This document shows, piece after piece, positions 54,550 to 64,000 of a stretch of 64,000 nt of DNA (its first letter is position 1; every line of letters starts with the position of its first letter). The stretch lies in contig NZ_NMPZ01000003.1 in the NCBI RefSeq assembly GCF_002224675.1, positions 1 through 64,000 of the forward strand. Direction: 5' to 3'. The notes beneath the pieces were generated by a model, which was not told the DNA's origin, did no database searches, and saw nothing but the letters and a program-made list of their open reading frames with translations. This DNA is from Segatella copri. GTDB taxonomy: Bacteria > Bacteroidota > Bacteroidia > Bacteroidales > Bacteroidaceae. Made by a program: the position numbers and the translations under genes.

Positions 54550-55971
54550 ATGGAGCAAATTATAGGACGAAAAACGGAAATTAGACAGCTTACCGAGTAT
54601 TACCATTCAGGAAAGGCTGAGTTTGTGGCAGTGTATGGAAGAAGGCGCATCGGCAAGACTTATCTGGTGCATAATCTATTCAAGGATGAATTTGCCTTCG
54701 AGATGTCTGGGTCTATTGATGCACCAGCCGAGGCTCAATTGTCTAATTTTGGCTATGCTTTGCGTGAATTTGGCGACCCAAAGCTGCCTTTGCCTTCTAA
54801 TTGGACAGAGGCATTTGAGATTTTGAAGCAAATGCTGAAGTCGAAGTTGGGAGGTAAGCGCATACTGCTTTTTATAGACGAGTTGCCTTGTCTTGATACT
54901 CCCAAGTCTAATTTTCAGCAGGCTTTTGAGCATTTTTGGAATAGTTGGGCGGCTAATCAGAATGAGATTATGCTTGTGGTTTGTGGCAGTGCCACATCGT
55001 GGATGATTTCTAATCTCATAGATAGCCATGGCGGACTTCATAATCGCATTACGCATGAGATATACTTGGCTCCATTCACACTAGGTGAGACGGAGGAGTA
55101 TCTCCAGGCGAATGGATTCTTGTGGCCACGTCTTTCCATCTTGCAGATTTATAGCATGATGGGTGGAGTGCCTTACTATCTGAGCTTGCTGGACAAGACG
55201 CAAGGTGTGGAGGCTAATGTAGATCGATTGTTCTTTGCTGAACGTGGTGAACTGAAACGAGAGTATGATAGGCTGTATTCTTCTTTGTTCCGAAACTCGG
55301 AAATCTATATGAGAGTGATAGAAACGCTGGCAAAATGTAAGCAAGGCATGACTCGCAAGGAAATTTCTACGCATCTGAATTTGAAGTCGGGTGGAACATT
55401 GACCAAGGTGCTTCGGGAATTGATCAACTGTGACTTTGTAAGAGGTTATAATACGCGTGAAAAGAAAATCAAGCAAAAAGACCAGATTTACCAGCTCACG
55501 GACTTATACACCTTATTTTATATGTCCTTCTGTCATCCTGGTACCACGGATGTAGCTTACTGGACGCATCAGATGGGCAAGCCTCGCCAAAACACATGGT
55601 ATGGCTTGGCATTTGAACGTATCTGTATGTTGCATATTCCTCAGATAAAGAAGAGTTTAGGCATTGAGCAAATCTATACGGAGTATTATTCCTGGCGAAG
55701 CAAATGCTCTACACCTGCGGCGCAGATAGACTTGCTGATAGAGCGAGCTGACCATCTGATTAATCTCTGTGAAATCAAGTATTCGCAGTCTCCTTATAGC
55801 ATAACGAAGGAGGAAGAGCTTCGTATAAGAACTCGTATGGCTGATTTCGTAGAAGAGACGGGAGTACGTCATGGCATCTTGCCTACTTTGATAACTACGT
55901 TTGGTATTCGTCCTACAGCCCATTCGGCAATAGCACAGGTGCAACTCACCATGGATGATTTGTTTACATAA
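54550..55971 (+). CDS. AAA ATPase with C-terminal DUF234 (PD-(D/E)XK-like) domain
   Basis: 473 residues. The N-terminal ATPase_2 domain has P-loop YGRRRIGKTYLV (about 27-38) and Walker B LLFIDELPCLD. A winged-helix segment (TRKEISTHLNLKSGGTLTKVL, about 275-295) follows. The C-terminal part shows FERICML, AQIDLLIERAD and LCEIKYS in the order Glu, Asp, Glu-x-Lys of a PD-(D/E)XK nuclease core, as described for DUF234. This fusion is widespread in Bacteroidota and archaea with unknown function; defence or a mobile selfish role is suspected. The flanking palindromes on both sides are unusual. Confidence 0.88.
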   Translation: MEQIIGRKTEIRQLTEYYHSGKAEFVAVYGRRRIGKTYLVHNLFKDEFAFEMSGSIDAPAEAQLSNFGYALREFGDPKLPLPSNWTEAFEILKQMLKSKLGGKRILLFIDELPCLDTPKSNFQQAFEHFWNSWAANQNEIMLVVCGSATSWMISNLIDSHGGLHNRITHEIYLAPFTLGETEEYLQANGFLWPRLSILQIYSMMGGVPYYLSLLDKTQGVEANVDRLFFAERGELKREYDRLYSSLFRNSEIYMRVIETLAKCKQGMTRKEISTHLNLKSGGTLTKVLRELINCDFVRGYNTREKKIKQKDQIYQLTDLYTLFYMSFCHPGTTDVAYWTHQMGKPRQNTWYGLAFERICMLHIPQIKKSLGIEQIYTEYYSWRSKCSTPAAQIDLLIERADHLINLCEIKYSQSPYSITKEEELRIRTRMADFVEETGVRHGILPTLITTFGIRPTAHSAIAQVQLTMDDLFT

Positions 55972-55990
55972 AAATGCAATGAAAATAATC

Positions 55991-56070
55991 TCTTAAGGGA
56001 AGATTTTATTTCCCTTAAGGAAAAAAATTTTCCCTTAAGGAAAAAAATAAAAATCCTTAAGGGAAAATTT
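55991..56070. repeat. Palindromes with CCTTAAGG core after the ATPase
   Basis: Four CTTAAGGG/CCCTTAAG words form two hairpins. 55992-56001 pairs with 56010-56019. The second is a perfect 17-bp stem, 56025-56041 with 56054-56070, and a 12-base A-rich loop. It lies between two convergent genes, so it is a likely bidirectional terminator, but the repetition of one core is more than a terminator needs. Confidence 0.9.
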
Positions 56071-56174
56071 TCGATTTCTTCTTTGCCCATTTTCCGGGAG
56101 TTTCTTCACGATTGTCCTTTTATGGAATATTATTTACATCTCGTAATCTATATGCCACCAGAATTATGAAAGGA

Positions 56175-57311
56175 CTATGATGTGATTCCCCCTCTCACCA
56201 GCCACTTCGCAAAGAAACGGTCGCTTACTAGATAGCCTTTGGGGGTCTTGCTTACCAGTTGCTTATCCACCAATGCCTTTAATGCCGTCTTCACGCTGCT
56301 TGTGGCTGGCAGATGGTGGGTGCTGATAAACTGCTGGCTCAAAGGCGAAGAAACCAGGCACTCACTAGCTATCGCCAACAGCAGCATCTGCTGGTTCTCC
56401 GTAAGCCAGGCACAATAGTTCTGATAAGCCATCGCCTGCTCCTCTATCAACTCCTGAATTACCTCATCCACCAACGACTTCGTTATCTCGGAAGATTCAT
56501 GCTCGTAAATGCCATGCAATATCGCCTGCACATACCAGGTTACACTGTCCGACTGCTGATAGATATAAGAAAAGGTTGATTCATTTATCAATCTATGCTG
56601 GGATGACAACAGGCGATTGGCAAACTCCCGATAAACCGGCTCTTCGATGCAAGGCAAAGACAACACCAGGGAACTCTGGAAGAAAGGACGGTTTGCCGAA
56701 AGGAACATCTCCTGCATCATGTGCTGCTGACTGCCCGAAAATACGAAATACACATTCGGTAAAAACTGAATGTAGGAACGAATCATCGCCTCTACCCCAT
56801 CCTCAGGATAACTTAATATCTGCTGAAACTCATCAATAGCAATATAGCATCGCTTTCCCGATTGCTTCAAATACTCGAAGATTCGCTTCAAGCTTTCCCT
56901 TCCCTCGCTCGGCTTCAAATCCAAAGAAAAAGTTGGAATGCCGGTTAATTCATCTATCGTCAAGGTAGGTCGCCAACTGCTGAAGAACTCCTGTACCTTT
57001 CGGAGAGCAGATTGTGAAACCGTATCCAGTTTTCCGATGATTTCAGAAGCCATCAGTTGCACCATCTGCTCCAGGTTCTTGGTGGCAAAGATGTCGAGAT
57101 AGAAACACTTCACCCCTTCATATTGCTCCTCCATCTGATGGAAGACATGATGTATCAATCCCGTCTTGCCCATACGGCGAGGAGCGACAAGCGTGATGTT
57201 ACGCTCGTTGTGAAGCGTAGAAATCATCTTCTCGGTTTCTTTCTGACGGTCGCAGAAATACTCAGCGCCCTTATAACCATATACAACAAAAGGATTGTTC
57301 AATGTTGCCAT
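56175..57311 (-). CDS. AAA ATPase with C-terminal winged helix (paralogue of 6803-7939)
   Basis: 378 residues, the same length as the ATPase at 6803-7939. The start (NNPFVVYGYKGAEYFCDRQKE) parallels the other's; P-loop APRRMGKTGL (about 41-50), Walker B CYIAIDEFQQIL, and a C-terminal winged helix (about 310-375). It lacks the nuclease domain of its convergent neighbour at 54550. The biochemical role is unknown. A run of three ACGCAA words lies upstream (57372-57391), but no exact TAnnTTTG element. Confidence 0.85.
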   Translation of the reverse strand: MATLNNPFVVYGYKGAEYFCDRQKETEKMISTLHNERNITLVAPRRMGKTGLIHHVFHQMEEQYEGVKCFYLDIFATKNLEQMVQLMASEIIGKLDTVSQSALRKVQEFFSSWRPTLTIDELTGIPTFSLDLKPSEGRESLKRIFEYLKQSGKRCYIAIDEFQQILSYPEDGVEAMIRSYIQFLPNVYFVFSGSQQHMMQEMFLSANRPFFQSSLVLSLPCIEEPVYREFANRLLSSQHRLINESTFSYIYQQSDSVTWYVQAILHGIYEHESSEITKSLVDEVIQELIEEQAMAYQNYCAWLTENQQMLLLAIASECLVSSPLSQQFISTHHLPATSSVKTALKALVDKQLVSKTPKGYLVSDRFFAKWLVRGGITS

Positions 57312-57606
57312 ATTATTGCTTTTATCTTATTATCTCATTATTTCGTTACACTTACAGCCATTGCGCTTTTTACGCAACGCAAATTACGCAATAAAAAACG
57401 AGATAGCCAAATGTTTTCAAGTTTTTTAATAATAATTATCTCCTAAAGACAAGAGGGTGATGAAATGCTAGCATGCTCAGGCATTAAAATCATAAAAAAC
57501 TTGCATTTTATTTTGTAATGTGCTAAAATAAATGTAATTTTGCACCTTGAATGGGGTTTTACCTTATTATATTTAAGAAAAGAAACAAAATAATTAGATA
57601 AAGACA
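57312..57606. other. Divergent region between the ATPase and leuS
   Basis: 295 bases, no gene. It contains three ACGCAA words (57372-57377, 57377-57382, 57386-57391) near the expected ATPase promoter and the leuS promoter at 57513-57542. Confidence 0.65.
57513..57542 (+). promoter_or_regulatory. leuS promoter
   Basis: TTG (57513-57515), 19 bases, TAATTTTG (57535-57542), about 65 bases before the ATG at 57607. Confidence 0.65.
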
Positions 57607-60468
57607 ATGGAATACAACTTCAGAGAAATCGAGAAGAAATGGCACCAGAAATGGGTCGAGAACAAGACCTACAAGGTGACAGAAGATGAAAACAAGAAGA
57701 AATTCTATGTGCTCAACATGTTCCCTTATCCATCAGGAGCTGGTCTGCACGTAGGTCACCCACTTGGTTATATCGCTAGCGATATCTATGCACGCTACAA
57801 GCGTTTGAACGGATTTAACGTACTGAACCCTATGGGTTACGATGCTTACGGTCTGCCTGCTGAGCAGTATGCTATCCAGACTGGTCAGCACCCAGAGGTT
57901 ACTACCGTAGCCAACATCAACCGCTACCGCGAGCAGCTCGACAAGATTGGCTTCTGCTTCGATTGGGATCGTGAGGTTCGTACCTGCGACCCTAAGTATT
58001 ACCATTGGACTCAGTGGGCTTTCCAGAAGATGTTCAACTCATTCTTCTGCAACAGCTGCCAGAAGGCTCAGCCTATCGAAAAGCTCATCAAGCGCTTCGA
58101 GGAGAAAGGTTCTGCAGACTTGAACGTGGCTCAGAACGAGCAGATCGACTTCACTGCCGAGGAGTGGAACAGCTTTGACGACATGAAGAAGCAGCAGATT
58201 CTGATGAACTACCGCATTGCTTACCTCGGCGAGACGATGGTTAACTGGTGCCCAGGTCTGGGTACTGTGCTTGCCAACGACGAGGTAGTAAACGGCGTAA
58301 GTGAGCGTGGCGGTTATCCTGTCATCCAGAAGAAGATGCAGCAGTGGTGCCTGAGAACATCTGCTTACTCTCAGCGTCTGCTCGACGGTTTGGAGACCAT
58401 CCAGTGGAGCGACAGTATCAAGGAAACCCAAAAGAACTGGATTGGCCGTTCTGAGGGTACAGAGGTAGTATTCTCTGTAAAGGACAGCGACGTGAAGTTC
58501 ACCATCTTCACCACCCGTGCCGATACCATGTTTGGTGTTACCTTCATGGTGCTGGCTCCAGAGAGCGAGTATGTTCAGCAGGTAACTACTGCCGAGCAGA
58601 AGGAAGAGGTAGAGAAATATCTCGACTACGTGAAGAAACGTACCGAGCTTGACCGTATGGCTAACCACAGCGTAACCGGTGTATTCTCAGGAAGCTACGC
58701 CATCAACCCATTCACCGGCGAGGCAATCCCTGTATGGATTTCAGAATATGTATTGGCAGGATATGGTACAGGTGCCATCATGGCTGTGCCAGCTCACGAT
58801 AGCCGTGACTACGCCTTTGCCAAGCACTTCAACCTGCCTATCATTCCTCTTATCGAGGGTGCTGATGTTTCAGAGGAGAGCTTTGATGCCAAGGAAGGTA
58901 TCGTAACCAACTCACCTGTAGCTGGCAAGAGCAGCATGGATGGTTTCTCGCTGAACGGACTCACCGTGAAGGAGGCTATCGCAGCTACCAAGAAGTTTGT
59001 TACCGAGAAGGGCATCGGCCGAGTAAAGGTAAACTATCGTCTCCGCGACGCCATCTTCTCCCGTCAGCGCTACTGGGGTGAGCCATTCCCAGTATATTAC
59101 AAAGACGGAATGCCACAGATGGTTCCAGAGGAGTGCCTGCCACTCGAATTGCCAGAGATTGAGACCTACAAGCCAACAGAGACTGGCGAGCCACCATTGG
59201 GCAGAGCCAAGAAGTGGGCTTGGGATGCTGAGAAGAAAGAGGTGGTTGACAAGAGTCTCGTTGATAACAAGACCGTATTCCCACTGGAGCTCAACACCAT
59301 GCCAGGTTTCGCAGGTTCTTCTGCCTACTATCTGCGCTACATGGATCCTCACAACGATGAGGCACTCGTAGGCAAGAAGGCTGATGAGTACTGGCAGAAC
59401 GTGGACCTCTACGTAGGCGGTTGCGAGCATGCTACCGGTCACTTGATTTACTCCCGTTTCTGGAACAAGTTCCTCTTTGACCTCGGCGTAAGCTGCAAGG
59501 AAGAGCCATTCCAGAAGCTGGTGAACCAGGGTATGATTCAGGGCCGTTCTAACTTCGTTTACCGCATCAACAGCGATGACCACGACAAGGCTCCTGTATT
59601 CGTAAGCTTGAACCTGAAGAAGGATTACGACGTAACTCCTATCCACGTAGATGTAAACATCGTAAGCAACGATGTATTGGATATCGAGGCATTCAAGGCT
59701 TGGCGCCCTGAGTATCAGAACGCTGAGTTCATCCTGGAAGATGGCAAGTACATCTGCGGATGGGCTATCGAGAAGATGTCTAAGAGTATGTTCAACGTAG
59801 TGAATCCAGATATGATTGTCGAGAAGTATGGTGCTGATACCCTGCGTCTTTACGAAATGTTCCTGGGTCCTGTAGAGGCAAGCAAGCCTTGGGATACCAA
59901 CGGTATCGACGGTTGCCACCGCTTCCTGAAGAAGTTCTGGGGTCTGTTCTACGAGAACCGTACCGACAACTTCCTTCCATCAGCCGACGAGGCAGCGAAG
60001 CCAGAGAGCCTGAAGAGCGTTCACAAGCTCATCAAGAAGGTAAGCGAGGACATCGAGAAGTTCTCTTACAACACTTCTATCTCAGCCTTCATGATTGCCG
60101 TGAACGAACTCGGTCAGCAGAAGTGCCGCAACAAGGAACTCCTCACAGATCTCGTCATCCTCATTGCTCCATTCGCTCCACACATCGCAGAAGAGTTGTG
60201 GGCAGCACTTGGCGAGCAGGGCAGCGTTTGCGATGCTGCATGGCCTAAGTATGATGAGCAGTATCTGAAGGAGAACGATATGCAGCTCACCATTTCCTTC
60301 AACGGTAAAGCTCGTTTCCAGATGACTTTCCCTGTGGATACTCCTAACGAGGAAATCCAGAAGCAGGTATTGGCAGACGAGAAGAGCCAGAAGTACTTGG
60401 AAGGATTCAACGTGTTGAAGGTGATCATCGTACCAAAGAAGATCGTCAACGTAGTGTTGAAAAAGTAA
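57607..60468 (+). CDS. leuS: Leucyl-tRNA synthetase
   Basis: 953 residues, class Ia synthetase that charges tRNA-Leu with leucine in the cytoplasm. The HIGH-type motif is LHVGHPLGY (about 47-55), the CP1 editing domain is central (about 285-480, with [13 protein letters not shown] and [12 protein letters not shown]), and KMSKSMFN (about 722-729) is the second ATP-binding signature. The C-terminal anticodon-binding and extension domains are complete. It is about 90 residues longer than E. coli LeuRS, with extra segments near residues 150-185 and 640-710, a size I associate with Bacteroidota enzymes. Monocistronic: own promoter and terminator. Confidence 0.98.
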   Translation: MEYNFREIEKKWHQKWVENKTYKVTEDENKKKFYVLNMFPYPSGAGLHVGHPLGYIASDIYARYKRLNGFNVLNPMGYDAYGLPAEQYAIQTGQHPEVTTVANINRYREQLDKIGFCFDWDREVRTCDPKYYHWTQWAFQKMFNSFFCNSCQKAQPIEKLIKRFEEKGSADLNVAQNEQIDFTAEEWNSFDDMKKQQILMNYRIAYLGETMVNWCPGLGTVLANDEVVNGVSERGGYPVIQKKMQQWCLRTSAYSQRLLDGLETIQWSDSIKETQKNWIGRSEGTEVVFSVKDSDVKFTIFTTRADTMFGVTFMVLAPESEYVQQVTTAEQKEEVEKYLDYVKKRTELDRMANHSVTGVFSGSYAINPFTGEAIPVWISEYVLAGYGTGAIMAVPAHDSRDYAFAKHFNLPIIPLIEGADVSEESFDAKEGIVTNSPVAGKSSMDGFSLNGLTVKEAIAATKKFVTEKGIGRVKVNYRLRDAIFSRQRYWGEPFPVYYKDGMPQMVPEECLPLELPEIETYKPTETGEPPLGRAKKWAWDAEKKEVVDKSLVDNKTVFPLELNTMPGFAGSSAYYLRYMDPHNDEALVGKKADEYWQNVDLYVGGCEHATGHLIYSRFWNKFLFDLGVSCKEEPFQKLVNQGMIQGRSNFVYRINSDDHDKAPVFVSLNLKKDYDVTPIHVDVNIVSNDVLDIEAFKAWRPEYQNAEFILEDGKYICGWAIEKMSKSMFNVVNPDMIVEKYGADTLRLYEMFLGPVEASKPWDTNGIDGCHRFLKKFWGLFYENRTDNFLPSADEAAKPESLKSVHKLIKKVSEDIEKFSYNTSISAFMIAVNELGQQKCRNKELLTDLVILIAPFAPHIAEELWAALGEQGSVCDAAWPKYDEQYLKENDMQLTISFNGKARFQMTFPVDTPNEEIQKQVLADEKSQKYLEGFNVLKVIIVPKKIVNVVLKK

Positions 60469-60483
60469 TTTATTGATAATATC

Positions 60484-60520
60484 CAGAAGGTCGTCTCATC
60501 TAAAAATGGGCGACCTTCTG
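60484..60520 (+). terminator. leuS terminator
   Basis: 10-bp stem CAGAAGGTCG/CGACCTTCTG with a 17-base loop; the T tract is weak (CGCTTTAAAAA), so partial read-through into the next gene at 60547 is likely. Confidence 0.7.
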
Positions 60521-60546
60521 CGCTTTAAAAATACGAGGAAAATATT

Positions 60547-61500
60547 ATGCAAATAGCAATCAGTCAAACATTTAAGAATGAGTGCAAGGATTATTTCTAC
60601 ATCACCCTTGGACTCTTGCTTTACACATTTGGATGGACCATTTTTCTGCTTCCATACCAGATAGTAACGGGTGGCGTAACGGGTATCGCAGCCGTGATTT
60701 ACTACGGCACGGGGATACCTATCTATTTGTCTTATTTTCTCATCAATGCCGCCCTGCTGCTTGCCGCGCTGAAGATTCTGGGATTCAAGTTCATGGTAAA
60801 GACCATCTACGCCATCATCATGCTCTCCGTATTCCTGGCGCTGGCGCAAGACTTGATGATAGGTGAAGATGGCAAGATGGTGCAAGTGCTGGGAGAGGGA
60901 CAAGACTTCATGTCGCTCATCATCGGCTGTCTGTTTACGGGCTTGTCGCTCGCCATCGTCTTCCTGCACAATGGAAGTACGGGAGGAACGGATATCATCG
61001 CCGCCATCGTGAACAAATACCATAACATCTCGCTGGGACGTGTGCTCATCTTCGTGGACCTCGTCATCGTGGGCAGTTCCTTCTTCGTCTTCAATGCGAA
61101 ACCGGAATTCACGGCGATAGATGCCATCAGAAAGGTGGTATTCGGTCTATGTACCATGGTGATTGAGAACCTGGTGCTCGACTATGTGATGAATGCCAAG
61201 CGAGAGAGTGTGCAGTTCATGATCTTCAGCAAGAAATATCAGGAGATAGCCAACGCCATCGGTACACAGATGGACCATGGTGTGACGATTCTGGATGGCC
61301 ACGGCTGGTACACCGGCGACGAGATGAAGGTACTCTGTATTCTTGCCAAGAAGAACGAGAGCGTCACCATCTTCCGCATCGTCAAGATCATCGACCCGAA
61401 TGCCTTTGTCAGCCAGAGTGCCGTCATCGGTGTGTATGGCGAGGGATTTGATGAAATGAAAGTGAAAATCAAGGAGAAAGATATTAAGAAAATCAAATAA
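60547..61500 (+). CDS. YitT family membrane protein
   Basis: 317 residues. About five or six membrane segments occupy residues 10-200 (for example [22 protein letters not shown] and [29 protein letters not shown]). A soluble C-terminal DUF2179-like domain follows (about 215-300, [27 protein letters not shown]). The family is widespread in Bacillota and Bacteroidota and is of unknown function; a transporter role is often suggested. It starts the run YitT-rdgB-GT2-porZ with an 11-base gap before rdgB. Confidence 0.92.
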   Translation: MQIAISQTFKNECKDYFYITLGLLLYTFGWTIFLLPYQIVTGGVTGIAAVIYYGTGIPIYLSYFLINAALLLAALKILGFKFMVKTIYAIIMLSVFLALAQDLMIGEDGKMVQVLGEGQDFMSLIIGCLFTGLSLAIVFLHNGSTGGTDIIAAIVNKYHNISLGRVLIFVDLVIVGSSFFVFNAKPEFTAIDAIRKVVFGLCTMVIENLVLDYVMNAKRESVQFMIFSKKYQEIANAIGTQMDHGVTILDGHGWYTGDEMKVLCILAKKNESVTIFRIVKIIDPNAFVSQSAVIGVYGEGFDEMKVKIKEKDIKKIK

Positions 61501-61511
61501 TTGAAAATACA

Positions 61512-62129
61512 ATGAAAATCGTATTTGCAACAAATAACCAGCATAAGCTCCAGGAAATCCGCAATATCCTGGGCAGCGACTACGAGGTGGTTTCGCTGAA
61601 GGAGATAGGATGCGATGTGGATATTCCTGAAACAGGAAATACGCTGGAGGAGAATGCCTTGCAGAAGGCGCAGTATGTTTACGACCATTATCACCTGAGC
61701 TGCTTTGCCGATGATACCGGTCTGGAAGTGGAGGCGCTGGATGGTGCGCCGGGTGTTCACAGCGCCCGCTATGCTGAAGGTACCGACCACGACAGCGAGG
61801 CAAACATGGCTAAACTGCTCAGAGAACTAAATGGAAAGGAGAACAGAAAGGCCCGATTCCGTACCGTGATCTGCTACATCGAGAAGAAGGATGTCTGCCC
61901 TTGCGGCTGCACCAGCATCAAGAAAATCCATCAGTTTGATGGTATCGTAGAGGGTCATATCGCTACCGAAAAGCACGGCACCGAAGGTTTCGGCTACGAC
62001 CCGATCTTCGTTCCGGAAGGCTACGACCAGAGTTTCGCCCAGCTGGGTGAGGAAATCAAGAACGGCATCAGCCATAGAGCCAGAGCCGTGGCTAAACTGG
62101 CTGAATTCTTAAAGAACAAGAATGATTAA
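61512..62129 (+). CDS. rdgB: Non-canonical purine NTP pyrophosphatase (RdgB/HAM1)
   Basis: 205 residues. It hydrolyses dITP, ITP and XTP to monophosphates, keeping deaminated purines out of DNA and RNA. The family signature is plain: [16 protein letters not shown] at the start, [28 protein letters not shown], then [15 protein letters not shown] and [11 protein letters not shown] near the end. The insertion around [17 protein letters not shown] lengthens the usual loop slightly. Its stop overlaps the start of the glycosyltransferase gene by 8 bases. Confidence 0.96.
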   Translation: MKIVFATNNQHKLQEIRNILGSDYEVVSLKEIGCDVDIPETGNTLEENALQKAQYVYDHYHLSCFADDTGLEVEALDGAPGVHSARYAEGTDHDSEANMAKLLRELNGKENRKARFRTVICYIEKKDVCPCGCTSIKKIHQFDGIVEGHIATEKHGTEGFGYDPIFVPEGYDQSFAQLGEEIKNGISHRARAVAKLAEFLKNKND

Positions 62130-63051
62130 TACCCTTTCGATATTAATCCCTACATATAATAATGTATGCGTTGAGCTTGTAAAATCCCTGCAAGCTCAAG
62201 CATCGTTATTGTATTCATCTTCAGATTCCCTCTCTTCATCCTCTCATTTCGAATACGAAATATTAGTCGCCGATGATGGTTCTACAGATGAAAGAACCGT
62301 AGAAGGCAACCGTATCATCAACACCCTCCCCCATTGCCGCTACATCGAGAGAAAAGAGAACGTGGGCAGGGCTGCCATCCGCAACTTCCTGGCAAGGGAG
62401 GCGAAATATACCTGGCTGCTTTTTATCGACAGCAACATGAACATGATCAGCCATCAGTATCTTGCCAATTATCTAAAAGAAAAAGAAAGCGATGTGGTCT
62501 ATGGAGGATATCAGATAAAGCGGGATGCTGAAACCAGAGAACGACTGAAATATAACCTACGATACATTTTCGAATCTGCCGGCACGCAGAACGGAAATCA
62601 TCTCCAGCGACAGGCTCATCCCTATGCAGACTTCCACACCTCCAACTTTATCGTGAAGCGAAGCATCCTGCTGAAACACCCATTCGATGAACGTTTTTCC
62701 CACTATGGGTACGAAGATGTGCTTTGGGGCAAGAATCTAAAAGACAATCACATACCGATTCTTCACGTGGATAATCCACTGGGTTATGAACACTTTATAG
62801 GCAATATGTCGTTTCTCTATAAAACAGAGGAAAGCCTGCGTACCCTCTATCAGTTCAGAAATGAACTGCAGGGCTATTCCAAAATCATCGACTATGCCCA
62901 CAAGCTGAAAAGATGGCATCTCTATCCACCTTGCCAGTATCTCTTTCCGCTGCTGAGTCTGCCAATAAAAGCCAGGCTCACAGGCAATAAACCCAGTATT
63001 TTTATGTTTAATATATATAAGTTATTATATTATATACATTTAGATAGATGA
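62122..63051 (+). CDS. Family 2 glycosyltransferase
   Basis: 309 residues. GT-A fold with the N-terminal ILIPTYNN, then [28 protein letters not shown] and the DxD-like LLFIDSNMN that binds the metal and nucleotide sugar; a conserved acceptor-side EDVLWG follows. No membrane helix. Acceptor and sugar unknown; envelope or surface glycan synthesis is likely. An internal low-complexity Ser run ([16 protein letters not shown], about 28-43) interrupts the usual start of the fold, an oddity worth checking. The start overlaps rdgB by 8 bases and the stop overlaps porZ by 4 (ATGA). Confidence 0.92.
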   Translation: MINTLSILIPTYNNVCVELVKSLQAQASLLYSSSDSLSSSSHFEYEILVADDGSTDERTVEGNRIINTLPHCRYIERKENVGRAAIRNFLAREAKYTWLLFIDSNMNMISHQYLANYLKEKESDVVYGGYQIKRDAETRERLKYNLRYIFESAGTQNGNHLQRQAHPYADFHTSNFIVKRSILLKHPFDERFSHYGYEDVLWGKNLKDNHIPILHVDNPLGYEHFIGNMSFLYKTEESLRTLYQFRNELQGYSKIIDYAHKLKRWHLYPPCQYLFPLLSLPIKARLTGNKPSIFMFNIYKLLYYIHLDR

Positions 63052-64000
63052 GAAAGAAAATATGGATACTCCTCTCGTTCCTGATTCTTCAGGTTGCCAC
63101 TTTCCAGAGCAGCGCTGCCATCGGCGACTGGAAAGCCTATATGGCGTACAGCGAAGTGCAGGAAATAGAAGAAGCCGGCAACTGGATATTCGTGCAGGCT
63201 TCCAGCAATCTCTATGCCTACAACAGAAACGACCAGAGCATTCAGACCTTCAGCAAGATGGACTTCCTGAACGACTGCGATATCCAGCACATCGCTTACA
63301 ACAAGACTGCCAAGCGGCTGCTCATCCTCTACAGCAATGCCAATATCGACCTGATGAACACCCAGAACTGGAGCGTGCAGAATCTGCCGGATTACTATTC
63401 TGCCACCATCACGGGCGACAAGACCATCAACGATATCTATATGTATGGCAAATTCGCCTATCTCTGCTATGGACTGGGCATCATCAAGCTCAATATGGCG
63501 GATGGGGAAATCAGCGATACTTATACACTGGGATTCAAGGTGAACTGGTGCGAAATCAGGGATAACCAGATCTATGCCTACAGCAAGGAGGAAGGTACCT
63601 ATCGCGCTGCCCTCTCTGACAACCTGCTCGACAAAAACCGATGGAGCAAGGTGGGGGCTTATACCGCTCCCCAAAAAGAGGACAAGAGCGAACTGATGAA
63701 ACTGGTAAGCAGCCTGCTGCCAGGAGGTCCGAAGTATAATCATTTCTGGTATATGAAGTTTATCCACAACCAGCTCTATACCTGCGGCGGCGCCTTTCTT
63801 TCGGGACTCTCTCTTGATACCCGTCCCGGCACCATCCAGGTATTGAACAGGGACAACTGGACCATCTATCAGGATGACATCAGGAATACGACGGGTTACC
63901 AGTATCAGGATATCAACTGTGTAGAACCGGATATCCACGATCCAAACCACGTGTTTGCTTCGGGCAGAACCGGACTCTATGAGTTTACGGACGGCAAATT
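63048..64000 (+). CDS. porZ: Type IX secretion protein PorZ, 5' part (runs off the window)
   Basis: An open frame from the ATG at 63048 to the window end, at least 317 residues, with a signal peptide ([19 protein letters not shown], then QSSAA). The mature start IGDWKAYMAYSEVQEIEEAG and the following repeats (LYAYNRNDQSIQTFS, IDLMNTQNWSVQNLP, IYMYGKFAYLCYGLGIIKL) are the beta-propeller pattern of PorZ. In Porphyromonas gingivalis PorZ belongs to the attachment complex that links cargo proteins of the type IX secretion system to A-LPS. The ATG overlaps the GT2 stop codon by four bases. The 3' part lies outside the window. Confidence 0.85.
   Translation, partial: MRKKIWILLSFLILQVATFQSSAAIGDWKAYMAYSEVQEIEEAGNWIFVQASSNLYAYNRNDQSIQTFSKMDFLNDCDIQHIAYNKTAKRLLILYSNANIDLMNTQNWSVQNLPDYYSATITGDKTINDIYMYGKFAYLCYGLGIIKLNMADGEISDTYTLGFKVNWCEIRDNQIYAYSKEEGTYRAALSDNLLDKNRWSKVGAYTAPQKEDKSELMKLVSSLLPGGPKYNHFWYMKFIHNQLYTCGGAFLSGLSLDTRPGTIQVLNRDNWTIYQDDIRNTTGYQYQDINCVEPDIHDPNHVFASGRTGLYEFTDGK

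Noticed and set aside
63030..63950. 306-codon minus-strand frame at the right edge, and a plus-strand frame 63062-63565
   Set aside because: Both are shadows of the porZ frame that is open from 63048 to the end of the window.

Overview
The window reads as chromosomal DNA of a gut or oral Bacteroidota, most likely a Prevotella/Segatella (P. copri-like) strain. The basis is: two SusC/SusD pairs, a ROK-controlled sulfatase/glycosidase locus with its anaerobic sulfatase-maturating enzyme, Bacteroidota-type promoters (TAnnTTTG with an upstream TTG) in front of many genes, a T9SS PorZ gene at the right edge, and the rSAM/lipoprotein pair typical of Bacteroidales. I see no rRNA, tRNA, CRISPR array or transposase. 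The species call is inference.

Layout. 1-2.2 kb: ABC ATPase, membrane permease, GntR/YtrA-type regulator and possibly a 24-residue membrane peptide. 2.3-6.7 kb: a MacAB-like export operon with separate ATPase, two FtsX/MacB permeases and an HlyD-type adaptor. 6.8-7.9 kb: an AAA ATPase bracketed by related hairpins. 8.0-17.4 kb: a tandemly duplicated two-gene module (outer-membrane beta-barrel receptor plus a lipobox-TPR-transmembrane-HTH regulator). The two copies are mosaic: nearly identical in some segments and strongly diverged in others. They are separated by intergenic DNA carrying three unrelated tandem arrays that all have a 22-bp period. 17.5-19.1 kb: radical SAM/SPASM enzyme and its partner lipoprotein. 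19.2-21.9 kb: mutS.

22.0-40.6 kb: a polysaccharide utilisation locus. GH2 and GH20 enzymes run leftward. A ROK regulator, SusC, SusD, three serine-type sulfatases and an anSME run rightward. Together they suggest uptake, desulfation and trimming of a sulfated host glycan containing galactose and N-acetylhexosamine (mucin O-glycan or keratan-sulfate-like). A 200-bp nested inverted repeat closes the locus. 40.8-43.7 kb: a third TonB-type beta-barrel protein.

43.9-48.8 kb is an accessory region. It holds a HigBA-type toxin-antitoxin operon sitting between an intact DUF6078-like gene and a stub of that gene's 3' end, a VirE-like ATPase bracketed by arrays of one short word, and an unknown 466-residue protein. 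49.1-54.1 kb: a second SusC/SusD pair without enzymes. 54.5-57.3 kb: two more AAA ATPases, one of them (with a DUF234-type nuclease tail) bracketed by palindromes. 57.6-64 kb: housekeeping genes leuS, a YitT-family membrane protein, rdgB, a GT2 glycosyltransferase and the 5' part of porZ; the last three overlap.

Limits: family names come from reading motifs by eye; no database or structure search was run.
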